DNA of 64,000 nucleotides, from contig NZ_LKIU01000005.1 of the NCBI RefSeq assembly GCF_001307035.1, positions 1,570,946 to 1,634,945 on the forward strand, written 5' to 3'. Positions 27,413 through 34,767 of this stretch are shown here, piece after piece (position 1 is the stretch's first letter; every line of letters begins with the position of its first letter). The position numbers and the translations under genes were made by a program. This DNA comes from Arthrobacter sp. Edens01. GTDB lineage: Bacteria > Actinomycetota > Actinomycetes > Actinomycetales > Micrococcaceae. Below the pieces are notes generated by a model that saw only the letters and a list, made by a program, of their open reading frames with translations, made no database searches and was not told where the DNA came from.

Positions 27413-28696
27413 ATGACCGCGCAAACTTCCGGCAAATCCGCTTCAGAGCTGTCCGCAGACGAACCAGACGCCGCTCCTCTCCCCGTCCTTGATGCTCCGC
27501 GTGAGGGCGTTCCGCTTGTGATCGACTCGGTGAGCGGCCTGGGACGCGCCGCCCGGGCGCTGGCGGCCGGCACCGGTCCCGCAGGCATTGACGCTGAGCG
27601 CGCCTCGGGTTTCCGTTACGGCCAGCGCGCCTTCCTTGTGCAGATCCGCCGCGAAGGCGCAGGCACCTGGCTGATCGACCCCGAACCGCTGCGTGACCTC
27701 AGCATCATCAATGAGGCGCTGCAGGGCGTGGAGTGGATCCTGCACGCCTCCACCCAGGACCTGCCGTGCCTTTCCGAACTGGGCATGTGGCCGGACAAAC
27801 TCTTCGACACGGAGCTGGCCGCACGGCTGGCGGGCCTTCCGCGCGTGGGCCTGGCCGCCGTTATTGAGAACCTGCTCGGCTTCAGCCTGGCCAAGGAACA
27901 CTCAGCAGCGGACTGGTCAACCCGGCCCCTGCCCGAACCCTGGCTCCGCTATGCGGCGCTGGACGTTGAGGTGCTGGCCGAACTCCGCGTGGAACTGATC
28001 AAGCTGCTCGAGGCTGACGGCAAGCTTGCCTACGCCGAGGAAGAGTTTGAGGCGATCCGCACCGCTGATCCGGCCCCGCCGCGCACCGACCCGTGGCGGC
28101 GTACCTCCGGCATGCACCAGCTCCGCGACCGGCGTCAGCTCGCTGCCGTCCGGGAACTCTGGCAGGAACGCGAACAGCTTGCCGAACGCCGGGACACCGC
28201 GCCGGGCAGGCTGATCCCGGACGCTGCCATTGTTGCCGCTGCCAGGGCCATGCCGTCCACCGTTCCGCAGCTGCTTTCCACCCCCGGGTTCCACGGCCGT
28301 GCCGCCCATAAGGAAGCTCCCCGCTGGCTGCGCTGCATCGCTGCCGCCCGCGAGACGCAGGACCTGCCTCCCCTGCACATTCCCACCAACTCCCCGCCGC
28401 CGCCGCGGGTCTGGGCGCGCAACGATCCTGCGGCAGCAGCGCGGCTGCACACTGCCAAGCCCCGGCTGGCCGCACTGGCGGAGCGGCTGAACATGCCGGT
28501 TGAGAACCTGCTGACCCCGGACCATCTCCGCAGGGTGGCCTGGCGGCCCCCGGCTGTTATCGACCTGGATACGATCACGGCTGCACTGCGCGGGCTTGGT
28601 GCACGCGAGTGGCAGATCCAGCAGACCGCCGCGGTGCTTACCGTCGCGTTCCTGGATCCTGATCCCCTGCCGGAAAAGGAAACCGAAAAGGACTAG
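27413..28696 (+). CDS. rnd: Ribonuclease D (3'-5' exonuclease with HRDC domain)
   Basis: This 427-residue enzyme trims tRNA and other RNA 3' ends. DEDD motifs are visible: IDAERASGF near residue 63, HASTQDLPCL near 115 and YAALDVEVLAEL near 185. The HRDC domain follows (about 225-300), with a C-terminal helical extension to 427. A TAGACT element lies at 27398-27403, nine bases before the ATG, so the transcript may be nearly leaderless. It follows DUF3000, its usual neighbour, and meets the sigma-factor gene tail to tail. Confidence 0.92.
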   Translation: MTAQTSGKSASELSADEPDAAPLPVLDAPREGVPLVIDSVSGLGRAARALAAGTGPAGIDAERASGFRYGQRAFLVQIRREGAGTWLIDPEPLRDLSIINEALQGVEWILHASTQDLPCLSELGMWPDKLFDTELAARLAGLPRVGLAAVIENLLGFSLAKEHSAADWSTRPLPEPWLRYAALDVEVLAELRVELIKLLEADGKLAYAEEEFEAIRTADPAPPRTDPWRRTSGMHQLRDRRQLAAVRELWQEREQLAERRDTAPGRLIPDAAIVAAARAMPSTVPQLLSTPGFHGRAAHKEAPRWLRCIAAARETQDLPPLHIPTNSPPPPRVWARNDPAAAARLHTAKPRLAALAERLNMPVENLLTPDHLRRVAWRPPAVIDLDTITAALRGLGAREWQIQQTAAVLTVAFLDPDPLPEKETEKD

Positions 28697-28700
28697 CCAG

Positions 28701-29624
28701 CTACTGCACCCGGTCGAGTTTGTCCGGGTTCCGCATGGCATAGACCCCTGTGATCAGCCCGTTCTCACGGGCGATCTGGAAAACGGTAGTAACCGTTCCG
28801 TTCTCCCGGAACGCGACGGCGGGCAGCCCGTTCAGCTCGACGAACTCCGGCGCTGCTGCCTGCCCGAACTTGGCGCCCAGCCCAAGCAGCAGGGCTGCCA
28901 CCCGTTCCGGCCCGTACACCGCCCGGCGGGCAGCACTGACCTTCCCTCCGCCGTCGGAATGCAGCACCACGTCAGGAGCCAGCACGTCCAGCAGTGCCTG
29001 GGTCTGCCCGGTCAGCGCCGCTTCCAGGAAACGCTCGACGGCGGCACGGTGCTCATCCTTGTCCGGCAGGCTGCGCGGCTGTGGTGTGCGCACCCGGTCC
29101 CTGGCGCGGTGGAGCAGCTGCCGGACAGCGGGCTCGGAGGACTCCAGGGCCGCTGCGACCTCCGAATACGCGAATCCGAAAACGTCCCGCAGCACCAGGG
29201 CCACGCGTTCAGGTCCGCTGAGCTGCTGCAGCAGCACCAGCATGGCAGTGGATACTTCCGCCTCGGTCAGTGCTGCCGCCTCGGGGTTCAGCCTCCCGCC
29301 GGCGTCCGGTCCGGTTGGCAGCGGCTCGGGCAGCCATTCACCCTGATAGTCCTCGCGCCGCCGTGACGCGGCGCGGACTGCATTGAGGGCCTGCCTGGAC
29401 GCTGCCCGCGCCAGGTATGCCCGCGGATGCGCCGGAGCCTGGGCAACGGCGGCATACCGCAGGTACGTTTCCTGAACCACGTCCTCGGCGTCGGCTACCG
29501 AACCGGTGACGTTGTACGCGATGGTGAACACCATCCGGCGGTGCGCGAGGAACTCCTTCCCGCGGTCTGCCCTCAGGCTTCCGCCAGTGCCGGTGCTGGG
29601 GTCATCCGGGGTCCGGCCGGCCAT
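28701..29624 (-). CDS. ECF41-type RNA polymerase sigma factor
   Basis: This 307-residue sigma factor has regions 2 and 4 (about 20-90 and 125-180) and a C-terminal SnoaL-like domain. ECF41 hallmarks are present: WLPEPL in the linker near residue 95, HSDGGGK near 223, and NPDKL at the C-terminus. In this group the C-terminal domain, rather than a separate anti-sigma factor, governs activity. ATG 29624 has a good GGAG site and overlaps the upstream oxidoreductase gene by 52 bases. The paired oxidoreductase is the likely target. Confidence 0.9.
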   Translation of the reverse strand: MAGRTPDDPSTGTGGSLRADRGKEFLAHRRMVFTIAYNVTGSVADAEDVVQETYLRYAAVAQAPAHPRAYLARAASRQALNAVRAASRRREDYQGEWLPEPLPTGPDAGGRLNPEAAALTEAEVSTAMLVLLQQLSGPERVALVLRDVFGFAYSEVAAALESSEPAVRQLLHRARDRVRTPQPRSLPDKDEHRAAVERFLEAALTGQTQALLDVLAPDVVLHSDGGGKVSAARRAVYGPERVAALLLGLGAKFGQAAAPEFVELNGLPAVAFRENGTVTTVFQIARENGLITGVYAMRNPDKLDRVQ

Positions 29625-30694
29625 GTGTACGCTCCGCTTCTCTTGGCTTCGCCGCGGATCCACTTCAGAGTCATGCGGCACAGTACTTCTTTTAGCATTG
29701 CGGCGGCCCTCCCGTGCAGGTGGATTCTGCGTGGGGTGTAGCCGGCGTGCAGGAATTGCAAAGCGCCGTCCTGCCGTCCGAGTGAGACACACTGCCCCTG
29801 GAAGCCGCTGTTGTGAGGCGGGAGCGGTTCCCCTGCCAGCGTGCGCAGGATGTTCGACGCCGCTTCGGCGCCCATCGGCATGGCGGTGGCACAGGTCTGC
29901 GGCAGGTATGAGTAACCGGGGTCGGTAATGACCGCGGCGTCGCCGGCGCCGAAGATCCGTTCCCGGCCCACCGCCCGCAGGCGTGAATCAACCGCCAGCC
30001 GGCCTGCGGCGTCAACCGCTAGTCCGCTTCGTGCTGCCAGGTCCGGGACCCCAAAACCGGTGCACCACAGCACTGCTGCTGCTTCGGGCAGGCGGTCCGC
30101 CTCCACCATCTCCTGCCGCACGGAAATTCCGGCGCGCTCCAGGCTGCGGAGCACACCATGCCTGGTACTGTCCGAAAAGTGTTGGATCACCGGCCCGGCG
30201 GCGTAGATCGTCACGGGGTTATGCGGATAGGCGTGCGCCGTTTCCGCAGCAACTTCGACGGCGGTCAGTCCGCCTCCCACCACCGCTACCGGGTCCCCGG
30301 GCTTTAAGCTTCGCAGTTTGTCCCGCGCTGGACCGGCACCGGAGAGACAGCTCGGTGCTTCCGCTCCGGCGGGCACGGAGCTGTTTCCGCTTCCCACGGC
30401 GTAGACCAGCCAGTCGTAGTCCAGCACCGCCTCATTGGAAAGCGCGACGCGGCGCGAAGCTGCGTCGATGTCCTCCGCAACGCCGTACACCATCTCAATG
30501 TCCGGATGCAGCAGGCTGCTGAAGGGAACTGTCGGGTCAGCCCTGGTGCCGGCGGTGAACTCATGGAGCCGGATACGCTCCGTAAAGCGCCGTTCGGGAC
30601 TGACCAGACGCACCCGCACGCCCTGTCCTGCCAGCCTGTTCGCTGCCATGACGCCGGCGTAGCCGGCGCCAAGAATTACTGCTGTCGTGTCCAC
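29573..30694 (-). CDS. FAD-dependent NAD(P)H oxidoreductase (NDH-2-like)
   Basis: This 373-residue flavoprotein has two dinucleotide-binding folds. The FAD motif VILGAGYAGVMAANRLA is at the N-terminus, and the second GGGLTAVEVAAE near residue 145 binds NAD(P)H. The late motif IFGAGDAAV binds the FAD ribityl. A C-terminal tail lacks a clear membrane helix. It resembles type II NADH dehydrogenases and related soluble reductases. The GTG at 30694 has AGGAGG upstream. It precedes an ECF41 sigma gene, a pairing common for this sigma group. Confidence 0.85.
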   Translation of the reverse strand: MDTTAVILGAGYAGVMAANRLAGQGVRVRLVSPERRFTERIRLHEFTAGTRADPTVPFSSLLHPDIEMVYGVAEDIDAASRRVALSNEAVLDYDWLVYAVGSGNSSVPAGAEAPSCLSGAGPARDKLRSLKPGDPVAVVGGGLTAVEVAAETAHAYPHNPVTIYAAGPVIQHFSDSTRHGVLRSLERAGISVRQEMVEADRLPEAAAVLWCTGFGVPDLAARSGLAVDAAGRLAVDSRLRAVGRERIFGAGDAAVITDPGYSYLPQTCATAMPMGAEAASNILRTLAGEPLPPHNSGFQGQCVSLGRQDGALQFLHAGYTPRRIHLHGRAAAMLKEVLCRMTLKWIRGEAKRSGAYTWPAGPRMTPAPALAEA

Positions 30695-30824
30695 GGATCT
30701 TCCTCCTGCTCTTGGGTGCCGCACCGTATTTGCGGTTGCACATAAGACACCGCCGGCAGCCGTTTTGTGACAGCAGGCACACGCGGTTTTCAGGATCAGC
30801 GCTCTGGCTAGGGCTTATCAGGAT

Positions 30825-30836
30825 TTTCCTAGGAAA
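30825..30836. promoter_or_regulatory. 12-bp perfect palindrome upstream of the CNNM genes
   Basis: TTTCCTAGGAAA lies in the 247-base gap before the first CNNM gene, just ahead of a TAAGCT hexamer (30843-30848) that could be a -10 element. It may be an operator. No known regulator matches. Confidence 0.4.
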
Positions 30837-30858
30837 TAACCGTAAGCTCTTGGCTACT

Positions 30859-30945
30859 ATGGACGACCCTTCTCATAAACCCATGCCCTCCCCTGACCCA
30901 GATGAAGTTCTGGATGATTTGGTTCGAGGAGGGCACCCCAATTGA
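30859..30945 (+). other. 28-codon acidic frame ending on the CNNM start codon
   Basis: ATG 30859 opens a 28-residue frame (MDDPSHKPMPSPDPDEVLDD and eight more) whose TGA overlaps the TTG start of the next gene (TTGA). A TAAGCT element lies 10 bases upstream of the ATG, so it could be read from a near-leaderless transcript. The downstream gene's GAGGAGG site lies inside it. It may be a translation leader or just the leader's open frame. Confidence 0.35.
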
Positions 30946-32312
30946 ACGACTGGTATGAATGGCTGATGATCGGCGTCGGCCTTGTGCTGACGGTCGGTAC
31001 CGGCCTGTTCGTTGCTTCTGAATTCGCCCTGGTCAACCTCGACCGCAGTGACCTCGAGGCCCGCCAGGCCGCCGGGGAGAAGCGTCTTGGTCCCACGATC
31101 AAGGCCCTGAAGATCACTTCCACCCATCTCTCAGGTGCCCAGCTGGGCATCACCCTGACCACCCTGCTTTCCGGTTACACCTTTGAACCGGCCATCAGCT
31201 CCCTGCTGCGCGGCCCGCTCACGTCGGCGGGAGTGCCCGAAGCTGTCGTCGGCGGCACCGGAGCGGTCATCGCCATCGCGGTGGCAACCCTCCTCTCGAT
31301 GATCATCGGTGAACTTGTCCCGAAGAACTTCGCCTTGGCCCTCCCGAAGGCCACCGCAAAGGTCGTTGTGCCTTTCCAGGCCCTGTTCACCACCGTTTTC
31401 AAGCCCGTCATCCTGCTGTGCAACAACACCGCCAACAAGGTGATCCGCTCCTTCGGCATCGAACCGAAGGAAGAACTCTCCGGCGCCCGCAGTGCCGAGG
31501 AACTAAGCTTCCTGGTCCGCCGGTCCGCCCTGGAAGGCGTGCTGGACCAGGACCATGCCGAGCTGCTGCACCGAACCCTGCGGTTCTCCGACCACACGGC
31601 CGAAGACGTCATGACCCCGCGCGTGCGGATGGTCGGCGTCCAGGCCACGGACACTGCTGAGGACATCATCACCATTGCCGTCTCCACCGGCTACTCCCGC
31701 TTCCCTGTCCTCGGCAGGGACTCCGATGACATCCTTGGTGTGCTGCACGTGAAGCAGGCGTTCGCCCTGCCGCTGGACCAGCGTGCCACCACAACCGCGG
31801 CAGACGTCATGGTCCCGCCGCTGCGGGTCCCCGAATCCATGGGCGTTGACTCCCTGCTGGCCATCCTGCGTTCCCAGGGGCTGCAGATCGCTGTGGTGAC
31901 CGACGAACACGGCGGAACTGCCGGCGTCGTCACCCTCGAAGACCTGGTAGAGGAAATCGTCGGCGAGCTGGAAGATGAACATGACCGCGCGCGCGTCGGC
32001 GTCGTCCGCACCGGACGCGCGGTCACCTTCGACGCTTCCCTGCGCCCGGATGAACTGCTTGACCGTGCCGGCATTACCGTGCCGGAAGGCGAGGACTATG
32101 AAACCCTCGCCGGCTTCGTCACGCACTGCCTGGACCGAATGCCTGAACTCGGCGACGAAGTGGAGGTTGACGACGGCGTCCTGCGCGTCGAGCGCGTGGT
32201 GGGCACGCATGTCGAGCGCCTGCGCTTCACCCCCAACCCCGGTTCGGAATCACCGCGCAGCGCGCACGACCGCCTGGTCGACACCCTGACGAAGGAAGCC
32301 ATCCATGAGTGA
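30942..32312 (+). CDS. CNNM/CorC-type hemolysin-family membrane protein (1)
   Basis: This 456-residue protein has a DUF21/CNNM membrane domain (about 1-190) with the family motif GTGLFVASEFALVNLDRSDLEA-type segment at the start. A CBS pair follows (about 215-335), then a CorC_HlyC C-terminal domain (about 350-440). CNNM proteins transport or regulate Mg2+ and related ions. The start is TTG 30942 with a strong GAGGAGG. It overlaps a second CNNM gene by eight bases. Confidence 0.9.
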   Translation: MNDWYEWLMIGVGLVLTVGTGLFVASEFALVNLDRSDLEARQAAGEKRLGPTIKALKITSTHLSGAQLGITLTTLLSGYTFEPAISSLLRGPLTSAGVPEAVVGGTGAVIAIAVATLLSMIIGELVPKNFALALPKATAKVVVPFQALFTTVFKPVILLCNNTANKVIRSFGIEPKEELSGARSAEELSFLVRRSALEGVLDQDHAELLHRTLRFSDHTAEDVMTPRVRMVGVQATDTAEDIITIAVSTGYSRFPVLGRDSDDILGVLHVKQAFALPLDQRATTTAADVMVPPLRVPESMGVDSLLAILRSQGLQIAVVTDEHGGTAGVVTLEDLVEEIVGELEDEHDRARVGVVRTGRAVTFDASLRPDELLDRAGITVPEGEDYETLAGFVTHCLDRMPELGDEVEVDDGVLRVERVVGTHVERLRFTPNPGSESPRSAHDRLVDTLTKEAIHE

Positions 32313-33345
32313 GTACCTGCCCGGCATTATCTGGCTGTTTGTGCTGCTTGCCGTCAACGCCTTCTTTGTGGGTGCCGAATTCGCCGTCATCTCTGCCCGC
32401 CGGTCCCAGATTGAGCCCAAGGCCGCCCAGGGCAGCAAGGCCGCCAAGACCACGCTGTGGGCCATGGAACATGCCACTTTGATGCTGGCAACCAGCCAGC
32501 TGGGCATCACCGTATGTTCGCTGCTGATCCTGAACGTCTCCGAACCGGCCATCCACCACCTGCTGGAAATCCCCCTGGCCGGCACTCCACTGTCTCCGGA
32601 GGCAATCAGCATCACCGCCTTCGTCGTGGCGCTGCTGCTGGTGACCTTCCTGCACGTGGTGGTAGGCGAGATGATCCCGAAGAACATCTCCTTCTCGGTG
32701 CCGACCCGTGCGGCGCTGCTGCTGGCTCCCCCGCTGGTGCTCGTGGCAAGGATCTTCAAGCCCGTGATCTGGAGCCTGAACTCCATCGCGAACGGCGTGC
32801 TGCGCCTGTTCAAGGTGGAACCCAAGGACGAAGCCACCAGCGCCTACACCCTGGATGAAGTGGCGACGATTGTGGAGCAGTCAACCCGCGAAGGCGTCCT
32901 GGACGATACAACCGGTGCCCTGACCAATGCCTTCCAGTTCACGTCCAAGACCGTTGCCGATGTTGAAGTTCCCCTGGCCGAGATGGTGCTTGTGCCTGCT
33001 GAGCCCACCCCCGCGGATATTCAGGCGGCGGTAGGCAGCCACGGCTTCTCCCGGTACATTCTGGCCGATGCGGACGGCGGGCTGACCGGCTACCTTCACC
33101 TGAAGGACGTCATGGACCTGAATACTGCGGAGAAGTTCAATGCTCCGGTTCCGGCCAAGCGGATCCGCCGCCTCGCCTCCGCGTTCCGCGGCAGCGAGCT
33201 TGAGGACGCCCTGGATACCATGCGGCGGACCGGAGCGCACGTTGCCCGCGTGTTTGACTCCGAGGGCAACACCACCGGTGTGCTCTTCCTGGAGGACATC
33301 ATCGAGGAATTGGTCGGCGAAGTTCAGGACGCCACCAGCGTCTAG
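32305..33345 (+). CDS. CNNM/CorC-type hemolysin-family membrane protein (2)
   Basis: This 346-residue paralogue has the DUF21/CNNM domain (about 1-185) and a CBS pair (about 210-340), but no CorC_HlyC domain, so it is shorter than its partner. It opens IIWLFVLLAVNAFFVGAEFAVISARR, matching family membrane spans. Its start lies inside the end of gene 1, so both are made together and may form a heteromer. Confidence 0.9.
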   Translation: MSEYLPGIIWLFVLLAVNAFFVGAEFAVISARRSQIEPKAAQGSKAAKTTLWAMEHATLMLATSQLGITVCSLLILNVSEPAIHHLLEIPLAGTPLSPEAISITAFVVALLLVTFLHVVVGEMIPKNISFSVPTRAALLLAPPLVLVARIFKPVIWSLNSIANGVLRLFKVEPKDEATSAYTLDEVATIVEQSTREGVLDDTTGALTNAFQFTSKTVADVEVPLAEMVLVPAEPTPADIQAAVGSHGFSRYILADADGGLTGYLHLKDVMDLNTAEKFNAPVPAKRIRRLASAFRGSELEDALDTMRRTGAHVARVFDSEGNTTGVLFLEDIIEELVGEVQDATSV

Positions 33346-33361
33346 CTCCTCCGTCCGGTCA

Positions 33362-33400
33362 CAAGACCCGGAATCCGCGACTCGCGGGTTCCGGGTCTTG
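33362..33400 (+). terminator. 18-bp hairpin after the CNNM pair
   Basis: CAAGACCCGGAATCCGCG pairs with its complement (one G-U pair) around a 3-base loop, beginning 16 bases after the stop. No T run follows. Confidence 0.75.
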
Positions 33401-33468
33401 CCGTATCTGCCGGAATTTGCTGGGCTGGAGGCGGCGTGCGCCACGCGGCGGCAACCCTTGCAGCCTAA

Positions 33469-33484
33469 GTTACTCGCTAGTAAC
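33469..33484. promoter_or_regulatory. Inverted repeat upstream of fadA (TetR-type operator)
   Basis: GTTACT-CGCT-AGTAAC is a perfect 6-bp inverted repeat 41 bases before the fadA start. TTACT-N4-AGTAA palindromes of this kind are common TetR-family sites at fatty-acid genes. The regulator is not in the window. Confidence 0.6.
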
Positions 33485-33525
33485 ATTGAGCGTGAGCTAA
33501 TCCACATCTCAAAGAGGAGCAGTAC

Positions 33526-34767
33526 GTGAGCCCACAGAGCCGAGCACGGCAGATCAGGGACGTAGTTTTCGTCGACGGCGTCCGCACGCCTTTCGGACGC
33601 GCCGGCGAGAAGGGCATGTACGCCGACACCCGTGCCGATGACCTGGTGGTCAAGTGCATCCGCGAACTCCTGCGCCGCAACCCTTCGCTGCCGCCCGAGC
33701 GCGTTGATGAGGTGGCCATCGCAGCCACAACCCAGACCGGCGACCAGGGGCTGACCATCGGCCGCACGGCTGCCCTTCTTGCGGGCCTGCCCCGCACTGT
33801 TCCCGGCTTCGCCATTGACCGCATGTGCGCGGGCGCCATGACTGCCGTGACCACTACGGCTTCGGGCATCGGCTTCGGTGCGTACGACGTCGTGATTGCA
33901 GGCGGCGTAGAGCACATGGGCCACCACCCGATGGGGGCGGACGCAGATCCCAACCCGCGCTTCGTCACCGAACGCCTGGTGGACCCCGCCGCCCTGAACA
34001 TGGGCAACACCGCCGAGAACCTGCACGACCGCTTCCCGGACATCACCAAGGAGCGCACCGATGCCTACGCGGCCGCCAGCCAGGAGAAACTGGCCAAGGC
34101 CTACGCCGGCAACCAGATCCAGCCGGACCTGGTTCCCGTTGCCACCAAGAAGGCCGGTGCCGGGTGGACCCTCAGCACCGTTGATGAAGGGCCCCGTCCG
34201 GGAACCACAGTCGAGGATCTCGCGACCCTGCGCACCCCCTTCCGCCCGCACGGCCGGGTCACCGCAGGCAACGCCTCCGGGTTGAACGACGGCGCCACCA
34301 CCGCGCTGCTCGCCTCCGCCGAGGCAGCCGAGGAACTCGGGCTGCCGGTCAAGATGCGCATGGTCGGCTACGCCTTCGCCGGAGTCGAGCCTGAGGTCAT
34401 GGGCATTGGGCCCGTGCCGGCCACGGAAAAGGCACTGAAGCAGACTGGCCTGTCCATCGGGGACATCGGCCTGTTCGAAATCAATGAGGCCTTCGCCGTG
34501 CAGGTGCTCTCCTTCCTGGACCACTTCGGTATTGCGGACGACGATCCCCGGGTGAACCGCTACGGCGGTGCAATCGCCGTCGGGCACCCCCTGGCATCCT
34601 CGGGCGTGCGCCTGATGACCCAGCTGGCCCGCCAGTTCGAGGAGGACCCGTCCGTCCGCTACGGCATGACCACCATGTGCATTGGCCTGGGCATGGGCGC
34701 CACCGTCATTTGGGAAAACCCCAACCACCCCGACTACAACACCGAGTCCACGGAGGCTTCGAAGTAA
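33526..34767 (+). CDS. fadA: Acetyl-CoA acyltransferase FadA (3-ketoacyl-CoA thiolase)
   Basis: This 413-residue thiolase is the last step of fatty-acid beta-oxidation. The nucleophile is in DRMCAGAMTAV near residue 101, GHPLASSGVRL near 353 holds the His, and CIGLGMGATV near 388 the second Cys. The GTG at 33526 follows GAGGAGC. The fadB gene begins directly after its stop (TAAATG), so the two proteins form the usual FadAB complex. Confidence 0.94.
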   Translation: MSPQSRARQIRDVVFVDGVRTPFGRAGEKGMYADTRADDLVVKCIRELLRRNPSLPPERVDEVAIAATTQTGDQGLTIGRTAALLAGLPRTVPGFAIDRMCAGAMTAVTTTASGIGFGAYDVVIAGGVEHMGHHPMGADADPNPRFVTERLVDPAALNMGNTAENLHDRFPDITKERTDAYAAASQEKLAKAYAGNQIQPDLVPVATKKAGAGWTLSTVDEGPRPGTTVEDLATLRTPFRPHGRVTAGNASGLNDGATTALLASAEAAEELGLPVKMRMVGYAFAGVEPEVMGIGPVPATEKALKQTGLSIGDIGLFEINEAFAVQVLSFLDHFGIADDDPRVNRYGGAIAVGHPLASSGVRLMTQLARQFEEDPSVRYGMTTMCIGLGMGATVIWENPNHPDYNTESTEASK

